From Chloroflexota bacterium (GTDB lineage: Bacteria; Chloroflexota; Anaerolineae; Anaerolineales; Villigracilaceae): 63,955 nt of DNA. Positions 26,323 through 34,725 of the stretch are shown here, in pieces. The position numbers and the translations under genes are program-made. The number at the start of each line of letters is the position of its first letter. The stretch's first letter is position 1. The notes under the pieces were generated by a model that searched no databases, was not told the origin of the DNA, and saw only the letters and a list, made by a program, of their open reading frames with translations. Where the stretch lies: positions 1-63,955 of the forward strand of contig VGNE01000015.1 of the NCBI GenBank assembly GCA_016866215.1. The letters are read 5' to 3'.

Positions 26323-27084
26323 ATGCTCGATGGATTTGACTTTGTACTTGTCGGGTTCGCAGCTCTTTTAGCGGGTGCGATCAACGCGCTTGCGGGCGGC
26401 GGGACGCTGATTACCTTTCCCATGTTAACGGCTGTCGGGGTTCCGGCTGTCATGGCGAATGTGACCAATACCGTCGCGCTTTGCCCCGGTTATTTTGGCG
26501 GGACCATGGCGCAATGGAAGGATCTGCGCGGGCAAAAAAGCAGGCTGTGGCTGATCGTCCCTGCCAGTATTGTGGGCGGCGTGCTGGGCGGGTTTCTGCT
26601 TCTGCAAACAGGCGAGAAGTTATTCAAGGATCTGGTTCCCTATTTAATTTTGCTGGCTTCGGGACTGCTCGCCATTCAAGACCCCGTCCGCGCGTGGCTG
26701 ATGCGCCGCATGGGCGAGGGTCACGGTTCACGTTTGGAAAAATTTACCTGGCTGCCGGTCACTCTGGCTTCGGTCTATGGAGGTTACTTTGGCGCGGGAT
26801 TAAGCGTGATCGTGCTCTCTGCCCTGGGATTAACTTTGGAAGATACGCTTACGCGTCTTAACGCGCTCAAGCAGGCTGTGGCTTTCTCGGTCAATGTCGC
26901 GGCTGCGATATTTTTCATCTTCTCCGGGCAGGTGCTTTGGTCCGCGGCGGCAGTGATGGCTGTGGGCGCGTTGATCGGCGGAATGCTGGGCGGAAAACTT
27001 GCGGGCAAAATCAAACCGTCCACGCTGAGGTGGACGGTGGTGACGATCGGCGTGATCGTAGCGATCATTTATTTGGTTAGGTAG
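26323..27084 (+). CDS. TSUP-family (TauE/SafE) membrane transporter
   Basis: A 253-residue polytopic protein with about eight helices. Both TSUP half-repeats are visible: [19 protein letters not shown] near the N-terminus and [20 protein letters not shown] near 150. TSUP proteins export or import sulfite, sulfoacetate and other organic anions; the substrate here is unknown. RBS AAAGGA is about 13 nt upstream, weak. It is monocistronic. Confidence 0.88.
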   Translation: MLDGFDFVLVGFAALLAGAINALAGGGTLITFPMLTAVGVPAVMANVTNTVALCPGYFGGTMAQWKDLRGQKSRLWLIVPASIVGGVLGGFLLLQTGEKLFKDLVPYLILLASGLLAIQDPVRAWLMRRMGEGHGSRLEKFTWLPVTLASVYGGYFGAGLSVIVLSALGLTLEDTLTRLNALKQAVAFSVNVAAAIFFIFSGQVLWSAAAVMAVGALIGGMLGGKLAGKIKPSTLRWTVVTIGVIVAIIYLVR

Positions 27085-27089
27085 GGGTG

Positions 27090-27132
27090 GTTTCGATACG
27101 TGGCGCCACAGGCGCCACTACGCAACCACCGG
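27090..27132. repeat. Palindromic repeat, GGTCTCGATACG family
   Basis: GGTTTCGATACGTGGCGCC and GGCGCCACTACGCAACC face each other around a short loop, between the convergent TSUP and btuD genes. Confidence 0.6.
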
Positions 27133-27137
27133 GGCTG

Positions 27138-27902
27138 TTACTTTGGCAATACCAATTGCGTATCCATGAACGGATGCTCTACAACCTGCACGGGCAGGCA
27201 GTAGGCATGAGAGATTGATTCCGTGGTCAATACTTCTCGCGGGGTTCCAATCGCTTTGAGATGCCCGCCGACGAGCAGGGCGACCCGGTCTGCGTAGCGT
27301 GCGGCGAGGTTGAGATCGTGCATGGCGATCAGCACCGCGAGTTTTTCAGTGTAGGCCAACTCACGGATCAATTCCAACAAACTGACCTGGTATTGCAAAT
27401 CCAAATGTGCGGTAGGTTCATCTAGTAAAAGAATCGGCGTGGATTGACACAATGCGCGGGCGAGCAGGATGCGCTGTGCCTCTCCGCCTGATAACTCTCC
27501 GACACGGCGGTTGATAAATGCCAAAGCGTTGACCCTGCTCAACGCCTGCCTCGCCAGTTCATCGTCGAGGGAAGAGGCGTGACCGAGGAATCCGAGGTAG
27601 GGTGTGCGTCCCATCAAGACTGTCTCCCACACGGTAAAAGCGGGCGGCAAGGAAATCGCTTGAGGGACAACGGCGAGATAACGCGCGCGTTGGAGAGGTG
27701 TGAGCAAAGAAAAGTCATCACCGTTCGTACGGATATGTCCAATGGATGGAATGACACCGCTCGCGGCGCGTATGATGGTGGACTTGCCCGCGCCATTCGG
27801 GCCGATGAGCGCAAGCACTTCGCTGCTTTTTACGTCGAAGGAAACATCATGCAACACTTGATGTCCATGATAGGAGGCGGAAAGGTTTTGGATTTTGAGC
27901 AT
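27138..27902 (-). CDS. btuD: Cobalamin ABC transporter ATPase
   Basis: A 254-residue ATPase of the FecE/BtuD type: LIGPNGAGKSTIIRA (Walker A), GELSGGEAQRILLARAL (signature), TPILLLDEPTAHLDL (Walker B) and MHDLNLAARYAD (H-loop). It works with BtuC and BtuF. The ATG at 27902 overlaps the TGA of btuC by one base (TGATG). By sequence alone it could be a siderophore or haem transporter, but the operon is led by a cobalamin riboswitch. Confidence 0.88.
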   Translation of the reverse strand: MLKIQNLSASYHGHQVLHDVSFDVKSSEVLALIGPNGAGKSTIIRAASGVIPSIGHIRTNGDDFSLLTPLQRARYLAVVPQAISLPPAFTVWETVLMGRTPYLGFLGHASSLDDELARQALSRVNALAFINRRVGELSGGEAQRILLARALCQSTPILLLDEPTAHLDLQYQVSLLELIRELAYTEKLAVLIAMHDLNLAARYADRVALLVGGHLKAIGTPREVLTTESISHAYCLPVQVVEHPFMDTQLVLPK

Positions 27903-28894
27903 CACCAATACCCTTGATTTTTTGCTCTGCGCAGAACCCACAGGAAAAATGGCGCGCCGACCAGCGCAGTGATAATGCCAACTGGAATTTCCTGCGGTGC
28001 GAGGACAATGCGAGCGATGACGTCCGAGATGAGCAGTGCAGATGCGCCGCTGATAATCGATAGGGAAATTAGGCGGCGATAGTCAGCGCCAAACCATAAG
28101 CGCATGAGATGGGGAACGATGAGACCGATAAAGCCAATGATGCCAGAGAACGCAACCGCGGCGGCTGTTGCCAGTGAAGCCGCGATCAGCAAAATGGTTT
28201 TGATGCGTGTGACATTCAAACCAAGCTGTTGGGCCTGATCATCGCCGAATTGTAAAAGATTGAGCGCATGTCCACTGATCAGCAGAATACCAAGCCCAAT
28301 CACAAGATAGGGAAGGATCGCAAGGATGGCATTCCAGCCTGCCTGACTTGCGCCGCCAAGCAGCCAGCCTAAAGCGCGGCGCACCTCGCTTGTGGAACGC
28401 AGCATGAGGAAGGACGTCAATGAGGTTGCGAATGATGAAAAGGCGACCCCCGCAAGAATGAGATTTGTTGTCGGAATAGTTTTCCCGACACGCGCGATCA
28501 TGTAAACGATGAACACTGTCAGCAGGGCTGTGATAAATGCTGCCATCGGGATTGCCATCAAACCCCAGAATGAATACGGCCATTGAATTGACATGGCGAT
28601 GACTGCGCCCAGCCCCGCGCCGGAGGCCACACCGATCAAAAACGGATCAGCCAGCGGATTGCGAAACAATCCCTGATAGGCCGCGCCGCTGCCGCTCAAG
28701 GCCGCGCCTGTCAATGCGACCAGGATCGTGCGCGGCAAACGAATTTGCCAAATGATAAAAGTGAAAGTCTCATCACCAATACCGCGTAAAATGTCCCATA
28801 AGTCTTTTTGGGAAATAAATACAGAACCGATCGCGAGGCTGAGGATGAAGGCGATGGCTAATGTGATCAGAGAGAGAAGGAAGGATTTACGCAT
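27902..28894 (-). CDS. btuC: Cobalamin ABC transporter permease
   Basis: A 330-residue FecCD-family permease with about ten helices. Family blocks include LPRTILVALTGAALSGSGAAYQ (part), NPLADPFLIGVASGAGLGA and GFIGLIVPHLMRLWFG. It forms the channel for B12 import with BtuD. The gene lies between btuF and btuD. The assignment to B12 rests on the riboswitch. Confidence 0.9.
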   Translation of the reverse strand: MRKSFLLSLITLAIAFILSLAIGSVFISQKDLWDILRGIGDETFTFIIWQIRLPRTILVALTGAALSGSGAAYQGLFRNPLADPFLIGVASGAGLGAVIAMSIQWPYSFWGLMAIPMAAFITALLTVFIVYMIARVGKTIPTTNLILAGVAFSSFATSLTSFLMLRSTSEVRRALGWLLGGASQAGWNAILAILPYLVIGLGILLISGHALNLLQFGDDQAQQLGLNVTRIKTILLIAASLATAAAVAFSGIIGFIGLIVPHLMRLWFGADYRRLISLSIISGASALLISDVIARIVLAPQEIPVGIITALVGAPFFLWVLRRAKNQGYW

Positions 28895-28906
28895 GAGGGG
28901 AGGTAA

Positions 28907-28975
28907 TCAGGTAAACAAGTACACAAGTAAAAAATGATGCCAACGTGTGTACCTGTGTACTTGTCTACATTTATA
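28907..28975. repeat. AAGTACACAAGT inverted repeat, copy 1
   Basis: GTAAACAAGTACACAAGT faces ACCTGTGTACTTGTCTAC between btuF and btuC. A similar structure is at 34650-34722. Confidence 0.5.
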
Positions 28976-28980
28976 CCTTC

Positions 28981-29904
28981 TTACTCAAACACGCCGGGAT
29001 GCAATAACTTCGCCAATTGCTCGAGTCCATCCACCAGACGCGGACCGGGGCGGCTGATCAGGTTATCGTCAATCGGGAAGATCTGGCTGGATTTTACAGC
29101 TTCGATTGTCTCCCAGCCCGGGCGGGCGACAACTGATTCAATGGTCACACCCCACATCGAATCGCCGAGAAAGATAATGGATGGATTCGAAACGACAATT
29201 TGCTCAAGGCTGATCTGCGGATACGGGTCGGTTAATTCACCGCCGATATTAAATCCGCCCGCGCGGGTGATAAGCAAGTCACCAAATGTACCGGGACCAT
29301 AGGTGTATGGTTTGGAGGGATCGGTCGCATCAATTTCGTAAAATACCGAAGGGCGCGAACTGAGCGGCATGATCTTCTCGTCAACCGCGTCAACACGCGC
29401 TTTAAGTGAATCGGTCAACTTGGTGGGATCCTCTCCTGTCAACTGCGCCACGATCTCAAGATTGACATACAGTTCTTCAAGCGTTGAGGGATTTGCCAAA
29501 TAATAAACGGTCAATCCCAAATCTTCGAGTTGCTTCACGAGTTCAGGTGAATTGATCTCTGCCGCAAGCACGAGATCGGGTTTCAAAGCGACGATCTCCT
29601 CCACGCTATATTCGCCCATCGAGCCGCCCACGCTTTCAATGGATGCGGCTTCTGCGGGATAATCTGAAAACTCATCGCGGCCGATGACCTGTTCGCGTGC
29701 GCCAACAGCAAACAGGATTTCAGTATTGGATGGCGCCAGCGAGACAACGCGCTTTGCCGCTTCATTCAGGATAACAGACCTGCCGAGGCCGTCTGTGAGG
29801 GTGATCGCCGCTGATGCAGGGACTGCCCCCGAAAGAGCATCGGGACCGCATCCTGCGAGAAGCAGAGTTATGAGTAAAGTCAAAAGAAAGGTTTTACGAA
29901 ACAT
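28981..29904 (-). CDS. btuF: Cobalamin-binding lipoprotein
   Basis: A 307-residue periplasmic-type binding protein (class III, TroA-like fold). The lipobox is LLLAGCG. The motifs are RVVSLAPSNTEILFAVGA, VIGRDEFSDYP, VGGSMGEYSVEEIVALKPDLVLA, as in BtuF and corrinoid-binding proteins. The upstream cobalamin riboswitch supports B12 as the ligand. It leads btuC and btuD. A family 1 palindrome lies between the riboswitch terminator and its start. Confidence 0.9.
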   Translation of the reverse strand: MFRKTFLLTLLITLLLAGCGPDALSGAVPASAAITLTDGLGRSVILNEAAKRVVSLAPSNTEILFAVGAREQVIGRDEFSDYPAEAASIESVGGSMGEYSVEEIVALKPDLVLAAEINSPELVKQLEDLGLTVYYLANPSTLEELYVNLEIVAQLTGEDPTKLTDSLKARVDAVDEKIMPLSSRPSVFYEIDATDPSKPYTYGPGTFGDLLITRAGGFNIGGELTDPYPQISLEQIVVSNPSIIFLGDSMWGVTIESVVARPGWETIEAVKSSQIFPIDDNLISRPGPRLVDGLEQLAKLLHPGVFE

Positions 29905-29934
29905 TTTTATTCTCCTAATGTTTTTTTTTTATTC

Positions 29935-30031
29935 GTCATTGCGAGTGGCGCCTCGGCGCCACGAAGCAATCTCTTGCACTAACTGGAGATTGCTTCGTCG
30001 CACAGAGCAAGGGCGCTCCTCGCAATGACAT
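29935..30031. repeat. Palindromic repeat family 1, copy 4
   Basis: GTCATTGCGAGTGGCGCC, CACGAAGCAATCTC, GGAGATTGCTTCGTCG and CTCCTCGCAATGACAT. It stands between the riboswitch terminator and btuF, so it is part of the leader transcript. Confidence 0.75.
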
Positions 30032-30034
30032 ATC

Positions 30035-30063
30035 AAATGAAAATCCCCAGTCGATGACTGGGG
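30035..30063 (-). terminator. Terminator of the cobalamin riboswitch
   Basis: Minus-strand CCCCAGTC (30063-30056) and GACTGGGG (30052-30045) with a 3-nt loop, followed by ATTTTCATTTG. A GGAGGTGG upstream on the transcript could pair with CAACCTCC beside the stem and act as an antiterminator or anti-antiterminator. Confidence 0.75.
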
Positions 30064-30125
30064 AGGTTGGAGAGGCAATCCGTGCACGCCGTCATCCACC
30101 TCCTTTCCACGAGAGTGTGATGAAC

Positions 30126-30236
30126 CGATCAGCAGCGGGCGACCTGACTTCGGCAGGTCACGTTTCAAACGTGACCTGCAACTTTACAGTTGCGGGACAG
30201 TGTTGGATTTACACCAACTTCGCCGCGTTCTGATCG
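30126..30236 (-). promoter_or_regulatory. Cobalamin riboswitch (compact)
   Basis: The B12 box is clear on the minus strand: TTGGTGTAAATCCAAC, ACTGTCCCGCAACTGTA, and GAAGTCAGGTCGCCCGC. P1 is CGATCAG (30236-30230) with CTGATCG (30132-30126). The aptamer is only about 110 nt, shorter than classical B12 elements; the 5' domain between P1 and GGTGTAAATCC is very small. A transcriptional terminator follows, then btuFCD. Ligand binding should shut off B12 uptake. Confidence 0.85.
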
Positions 30237-30257
30237 TTATTTAATTTCCGGTTTATT

Positions 30258-30455
30258 TTACCACTGAGTTGCGCGTTGATAGAGCGCATCTTTGGGGATT
30301 ATATCCGTCACGAGCATGATTGCAAGCTGGGGGAGAGTCGACTCAGCGCAGGTGAAGGTATGGGTGACAGTAGCAAATGTCCCTGAGTGTGAAGCGAGGA
30401 CACCGCCCATGTAGTAATGATCGTCGTCGTAGATAAGAATTTTCTGGAGCTGCTG
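30258..30455 (-). pseudogene. Remnant of a trimethylamine-dehydrogenase-like flavoprotein gene
   Basis: A frame of 65 codons without a usable start. It begins QQLQKILIYDDDHYYMGGVLA, the conserved start of the second nucleotide-binding domain of NADH:flavin oxidoreductase/TMADH-type proteins, and ends LVTDIIPKDALYQ, which resembles their C-terminal block. The residues between are far too few, so there has been an internal deletion as well as loss of the N-terminal two-thirds. The first quoted string is longer in the gene; only its core is given here. Family recognition is from memory of the motif. Confidence 0.55.
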
Positions 30456-30458
30456 TAA

Positions 30459-30491
30459 AGGTGACAGTCACTTTAAAAGTGACTGTCACCT
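30459..30491. repeat. AGGTGACAGTCACTT hairpin, copy 2
   Basis: A perfect 15-bp stem with a 3-nt loop (30459-30473 with 30477-30491). It shares its core with the hairpin at 16499-16530. Confidence 0.65.
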
Positions 30492-30540
30492 GCTATTCAA
30501 TGGTAAGAATGTTGTCTGCATCGTGCGGGCGTTTTTTTTA

Positions 30541-30849
30541 CTACCATTGCAAAATAAGCAATGCCGCCATCCCAACGAGAATGGTGAGTAATGTGTTTCT
30601 TGAGAACCAGGCTGTCAGGACCGCGATGATCCCTGCAAGCAAGCGCGTGTTACCCAGGGATAAATCGAGAAGATCCGCCTGAAAAAACAATTCAGGAAAG
30701 ATGATGGCAGAAAGAACCGCCGGCGGAACATAATGCAGAGCCCTTCGCATTGTTTCATGGATCTGGAACCTGCCGAACAAATAAATAAGTGAGAATCTCA
30801 TCCCGAAAGTGAGCAGACCTCCTATGAACATGATCAGCCAGATGTTCAT
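30541..30849 (-). CDS. azlD: AzlD-family branched-chain amino acid export subunit
   Basis: A 102-residue membrane protein with four hydrophobic segments, typical of AzlD (WLIMFIGGLLTFGMRFSLIYLFG, then VPPAVLSAIIFPELFF). AzlD is the small partner of AzlC in export of branched-chain amino acids and analogues. The start overlaps the azlC stop by 4 bp (ATGA), so the two are coupled. Confidence 0.85.
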   Translation of the reverse strand: MNIWLIMFIGGLLTFGMRFSLIYLFGRFQIHETMRRALHYVPPAVLSAIIFPELFFQADLLDLSLGNTRLLAGIIAVLTAWFSRNTLLTILVGMAALLILQW

Positions 30850-31529
30850 TTTTTGCCCTCCAGCCCTGTGCCAATGGTAATGCCGATCAGTGCGGCCAGG
30901 ATCAACCCCAGTTTGAACGGAAGGTGAAAAGCAAGCAAAGCCACAACTCCCGCGCTTAATGCGGCGGCGATCAACGGCCGTTTTTTTAAGATAGGCACCA
31001 CCATGGCAATGAATGTCAAGGGCAATGCAAAATCAAGCGGCCAATCCTTTGGCATCTCTGCGCCGATGAAGATGCCCAGCGCAGTGCTGACTTGCCAGAC
31101 AAACCACAACGAAAACCCCGCGCCCAACAAAAACCAATGGCTGAAAGGGGTAACACCCTCCTTTTCATATTGGAGTATGCCCGGCGCGTAGGCTTCATCG
31201 GTCAGTAGATAGGAAAGCAGGGCCTTCCACTTAAATGATAGGTCTTTTAAATAAGGCGCAAGCGATGCGCTGTACAGCATGTGACGAAGGTTGATGACTG
31301 CGATGGTCAATACGATTACGAACCCAGGCGCTGAATCATGCACAAGTTGTGCGGTGACAAATTGTGATGACCCTGCGAACACGATCGATGACATCATTTG
31401 CGATGCGAATGTGGATAAGCCTGCATTCAGCGCAAGCGCTCCATAGATCATGCCAAAAGGGAATACACCAATTAATAGGGGCAGTTCAGCGCGTACGCCC
31501 TCCCAGAATGCTTTTCTTGCTTCGCTCAT
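30846..31529 (-). CDS. azlC: AzlC-family branched-chain amino acid exporter
   Basis: A 227-residue membrane protein. Family blocks are AELPLLIGVFPFGMIYGALAL, FAGSSQFVTAQL and INLRHMLYSASLAPYL. ATG 31529 is preceded by GGAG; the frame upstream to 31586 lacks family similarity. It is the large partner of AzlD and first in the two-gene operon. Confidence 0.88.
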   Translation of the reverse strand: MSEARKAFWEGVRAELPLLIGVFPFGMIYGALALNAGLSTFASQMMSSIVFAGSSQFVTAQLVHDSAPGFVIVLTIAVINLRHMLYSASLAPYLKDLSFKWKALLSYLLTDEAYAPGILQYEKEGVTPFSHWFLLGAGFSLWFVWQVSTALGIFIGAEMPKDWPLDFALPLTFIAMVVPILKKRPLIAAALSAGVVALLAFHLPFKLGLILAALIGITIGTGLEGKK

Positions 31530-31651
31530 AAATTTCTCCAGGAGGAAAATTTGCGAACAAAGGAGTGCACCTTGACTGTTTGCCAATCAGCGTTACCGGT
31601 TTTATTGTTTTTCATAATCGCTGGATTTTACATCAGATTCAATCGGATATA

Positions 31652-31679
31652 AAAACCGCCTCCAAAGGGAGACGGTTTT
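31652..31679 (-). terminator. Terminator of tpx
   Basis: AAAACCGTCTCC and GGAGGCGGTTTT form a 12-bp stem with one mismatch and a short loop. A TTTTTAT run follows on the minus strand. Confidence 0.8.
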
Positions 31680-31751
31680 CGCTTCTTTCTAAGCCTCAAC
31701 CCTTCGATCAAACTCAGGGCAGGCCTGATCCTGTTTTCTCAGACATTCGCT

Positions 31752-32276
31752 TTACTTCAAGGCTTCCTTCGCAGTATTGATGACTTCAGCGTAATTTGGT
31801 TCTTCGCCGAGCGTTGGCAGATAGTTGACATAAGTCAGTTTGCCGTCGCGTCCAACAACGAACACAGAGCGGCGCAGGTAGCGGCGTTCCTTGATGACCA
31901 GACCATATTTCAAGCCGAAATCGGTTTCAAGCACATCCGATACGACTTTCACCTTGTCCACGCCAGCTGCGCCGCACCAGCGTTTTTGCGCCATGGGAAA
32001 GTCAGTGCTGATGGTGTAGATCACGATGTCATCGCCGAGTTTGGCGGCTTCTTCATTGAATCGTCGGGTTTCGCGGTCACAGACATCAGTATCAAGCGAA
32101 GGCACAGCCGATAAAATAATGACCTTGCCCCTGGATTCCTGAAGTGGATTTACAGGGGCCCAACCAGCAATTACAGAAGTAAATTCAGGCGCAACCTGAC
32201 CCACTTTCACTTCATCACCAAGCAGGGTCGCAAATTTATCACCAAGTTTAAAAACGTCAGTTCGAACAGTTGTCAT
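31752..32276 (-). CDS. tpx: Thiol peroxidase (2-Cys peroxiredoxin, Tpx type)
   Basis: A 174-residue enzyme that reduces peroxides using thioredoxin. The peroxidatic site is SLDTDVCDRETRRFNEEA (about residue 66) and the resolving cysteine is in QKRWCGAAG (about 100), the Tpx arrangement. ATG 32276 has AAGGAGA upstream; the longer frame to 32354 lacks an RBS. Single gene with its own terminator. Confidence 0.93.
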   Translation of the reverse strand: MTTVRTDVFKLGDKFATLLGDEVKVGQVAPEFTSVIAGWAPVNPLQESRGKVIILSAVPSLDTDVCDRETRRFNEEAAKLGDDIVIYTISTDFPMAQKRWCGAAGVDKVKVVSDVLETDFGLKYGLVIKERRYLRRSVFVVGRDGKLTYVNYLPTLGEEPNYAEVINTAKEALK

Positions 32277-32493
32277 ATGGTTTTCTCCTTTTTTTACGTT
32301 ATTGCAAGGTTTGGCGGTTGAGCGGGTGGTGCAAGCGCAGGGTTCGAGTTGCAAATTTTACCTCACTATTGATGGTGTTTGGAGAGCGCTGGCAAATCTT
32401 TCAGGTATCTTTCCAGCATGGTTGTCGGGACATTCCCATTGTGTGCATAATCGTGAAGAGCCCCCGCCTCGCAGGGGCCGGATATTTCTTTGA

Positions 32494-32499
32494 TACAAT
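32494..32499 (+). promoter_or_regulatory. Minus-10 box TACAAT, 6 nt before the pstB-like start
   Basis: TACAAT ends 6 nt before ATG 32506, leaving no room for a ribosome-binding site. It suggests a leaderless transcript. Confidence 0.5.
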
Positions 32500-32505
32500 C
32501 ACCCC

Positions 32506-33264
32506 ATGACCACTGACCCAGTCACATTTTCCGTCCAAAACCTCGATTTTTACTACGGTGCAGCCAAAGCCTTGTCAAATATCGATCTCGAAGTCCAGCC
32601 GCAAAAAGTGACCGCGTTGATTGGTCCCTCTGGGTGCGGAAAGTCCACATTTTTACGGTGTTTGAATCGCATGAATGACACCATCCCAGGCATCCGTGTG
32701 GAGGGGAAAATCCTCTTAAAAGGCAAAGATATTTATGACCCAGGCATGGATGTGGTTAACCTGCGCCAGCGTGTGGGCATGGTCTTCCAAAAGCCGAATC
32801 CATTTCCACAATCCATTTATGATAACGTGGCATTCGGTCCGCGCGTGATGGGCATGGATGTAAATCTCGATGAAGTGGTTGAGAAGAGCCTGATCGCCGC
32901 CGCTTTGTGGGATGAAGTAAAGGATAATTTGAAATCTGACGCGATGGGACTGTCTCTTGGTCAACAGCAGAGGTTGTGCATCGCGCGCGTGATTGCGGTT
33001 CAGCCCGAAGTAATCCTGATGGACGAATCCACTTCAGCATTAGACCCGATTGCAACCATGCGTGTGGAGGAATTGATCGCGGAACTCAAGCAAAATTACA
33101 CCATTGTCATTGTTACGCATAATATGCAGCAAGCCGCGCGGGTTTCGGATTTCACAGGATTGTTCTGGTTGGGGGAGATGGTGGAGTTTGCCCCTACAAA
33201 TCAGATGTTTACAAGGCCGAAGGAAGAATTAACCGAAGCCTACATCACTGGCAGGATGGGGTAA
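32506..33264 (+). CDS. Second PstB-type phosphate ABC transporter ATPase, divergent
   Basis: A 252-residue protein close to PstB along its length: [21 protein letters not shown] (part), [33 protein letters not shown] and ITGRMG at the end. Two key motifs are changed: the ABC signature is LSLGQQQR instead of LSGGQQQR, and Walker B ends [11 protein letters not shown], not LMDEPTSALDP. It is not in the main pst operon but convergent with phoU. It may be a weak or regulatory PstB, or a duplicate under decay. The main PstB at 34726-35508 keeps both motifs. Probably leaderless. Confidence 0.85.
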   Translation: MTTDPVTFSVQNLDFYYGAAKALSNIDLEVQPQKVTALIGPSGCGKSTFLRCLNRMNDTIPGIRVEGKILLKGKDIYDPGMDVVNLRQRVGMVFQKPNPFPQSIYDNVAFGPRVMGMDVNLDEVVEKSLIAAALWDEVKDNLKSDAMGLSLGQQQRLCIARVIAVQPEVILMDESTSALDPIATMRVEELIAELKQNYTIVIVTHNMQQAARVSDFTGLFWLGEMVEFAPTNQMFTRPKEELTEAYITGRMG

Positions 33265-33312
33265 TGGTTTGGTAGTTTGATAGGTGCATAGTTTAGTTGG
33301 TTGGGTGTTAAA

Positions 33313-33355
33313 ACAAAACGAGCGGATATAGCAGCGCTGCACCCGCTCGTTTTGT
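33313..33355. terminator. Bidirectional terminator between the pstB-like gene and phoU
   Basis: ACAAAACGAGCGG (33313-33325) pairs exactly with 33343-33355. The A- and T-rich outer parts let it serve both convergent genes. Confidence 0.8.
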
Positions 33356-33372
33356 CGTTTACGCATCACGTA

Positions 33373-34062
33373 TTACTTCTTCTGACCCTTCCAAAACTCA
33401 TCGTCGCTGGATTTGATCTCATTAAACTCACCAGTCGCAATGAACATGGTGCGTTCGCAGATATTGGTCACGCGGTCTGCGACGCGCTCGAGATTATGCG
33501 CCACCCATAAGAGCCAGTTTGCGCGCTCAATGGTTTTTGGGTCTTGAATGATGAAGGTCATCAATTCGCGATAGATCTGATTGTAGAGAGCATCCACCAC
33601 ATCATCTTCAACAGGAATGGCTTTCGCGGCTTCCACATCTTCATTGATAAAGGCGGACAAGGCACGATGGAGCATGTCCGTGCCGATTTGCGCCATGCGC
33701 GGGATGTCAATCAATGGTTTGAGCAAAGGTTCTTCGCCCATGCGGAGGTTAATGTTCGCAATCCCTTTTGCGTAATCCCCCATGCGCTCCAACTCGGAAA
33801 TAATTTCCATGCATGAAGCAAGCAGACGCAGATCGTGCGCCATGGGCTGTTGTGTGGCAATCAATATCATTAATTGATTTTCAATCGCGAATCGTTTTTT
33901 GTTGATCTCTTTATCTTCGGCGATGATCTTCTCTGCGCCTTTGATGTCGCGCTTCTTCAATGTCTCTACCGATGCGATAATGGCATGTTCCACCATCGAA
34001 CCAAGCAGGAGCACTTCATCTTTTACTTGCTGGATCTCATTTTCAAAAGTTTTTCGGATCAT
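33373..34062 (-). CDS. phoU: Phosphate transport regulator PhoU
   Basis: A 229-residue, all-helical protein with two PhoU repeats. The motifs are KRDIKGAEKIIAEDKEIN, AHDLRLLASCMEIISELERMGDYAKGIA (shown by LASCMEIISELERMGDYA) and the mirrored ANWLLWVAHNLERVADRVTN. PhoU links the Pst transporter to PhoR and restrains phosphate uptake. ATG 34062 follows GAGG. The longer frame to 34176 runs through a dispersed repeat. It is last in the pstSCAB-arsC-phoU series. Confidence 0.93.
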   Translation of the reverse strand: MIRKTFENEIQQVKDEVLLLGSMVEHAIIASVETLKKRDIKGAEKIIAEDKEINKKRFAIENQLMILIATQQPMAHDLRLLASCMEIISELERMGDYAKGIANINLRMGEEPLLKPLIDIPRMAQIGTDMLHRALSAFINEDVEAAKAIPVEDDVVDALYNQIYRELMTFIIQDPKTIERANWLLWVAHNLERVADRVTNICERTMFIATGEFNEIKSSDDEFWKGQKK

Positions 34063-34078
34063 AATTACCTCGTAGGGT

Positions 34079-34175
34079 GTCATTGCGAGGAGAGCTCTTA
34101 CTCTTTGCGACAAAGCAACCCCCAACTCGACAGAGAGATTGCCTCGTCGGGAAAAGCACTCTCTTCGCAATGACA
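34079..34175. repeat. Palindromic repeat family 1, copy 5
   Basis: GTCATTGCGAGGAGAGC, GCGACAAAGCAACCCCC, GAGATTGCCTCGTCGGG and CTTCGCAATGACAT, between arsC and phoU. Confidence 0.7.
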
Positions 34176-34186
34176 TTATTGTACTA

Positions 34187-34636
34187 TTAACGATACTCTT
34201 TTGGCGTGATGCCTTGTTCTTTCAGCCAACTGCGCAGGCGCTCTTCAATTTGGTCGCGCACGCGTCGGGTATGTGCGAGGCGCTGCTCGTCCTCCACAAT
34301 AAATTTTGCGGGATCGTCAAAGGACCAATGTTCGTGTGTCCCCATGTTAAGAAATACTGCGGGACAATTTTTCTCGGCATCGGCGCAAACAGTGATGACA
34401 TATCCGAAGTTGACTTTGCCCATATATTCCATAACGGACTTTGACCACTGACCCGATATGTCAATTCCAACTTCACGCATCGCCTCCCGGACCTCGGGCA
34501 GGATGCTGCCCTTTGGTTCTGTACCTGCGCTGAACATTTCGTAATGCTCCCCTGCCAATGCACGCAGTATTCCTTCGGCGAGTTGACTGCGCGCGGAATT
34601 GCCTGTGCATAAAAATAATACTTTGGATTTGGTCAT
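34187..34636 (-). CDS. arsC: Arsenate reductase, thioredoxin-coupled low-MW phosphatase type
   Basis: A 149-residue protein with the phosphatase-like loop CTGNSARSQLAEG at the N-terminus (Cys about 10), the two later cysteines in VCADAEKNCPAV (about 83 and 90) and WSFDDPAK. This three-cysteine pattern is typical of thioredoxin-linked ArsC. It reduces arsenate to arsenite. The gene lies between pstB and phoU, and the Pst system also takes up arsenate, so its place makes sense. No arsB or arsR is seen in the window. Confidence 0.9.
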   Translation of the reverse strand: MTKSKVLFLCTGNSARSQLAEGILRALAGEHYEMFSAGTEPKGSILPEVREAMREVGIDISGQWSKSVMEYMGKVNFGYVITVCADAEKNCPAVFLNMGTHEHWSFDDPAKFIVEDEQRLAHTRRVRDQIEERLRSWLKEQGITPKEYR

Positions 34637-34649
34637 GGTTATCCTTTCT

Positions 34650-34722
34650 TAAGTAGACAAGTAAACAGGTATACAAGTAGACAAGGAGGAACATGTTTAC
34701 GTGTTATGTCTACCTGTATACA
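34650..34722. repeat. AAGTAGACAAGT inverted repeat, copy 2
   Basis: GTAGACAAGTAAACAGGTAT and TATGTCTACCTGTATAC in inverse order between pstB and arsC. The partner is at 28907-28975. Confidence 0.5.
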
Positions 34723-34725
34723 TTC

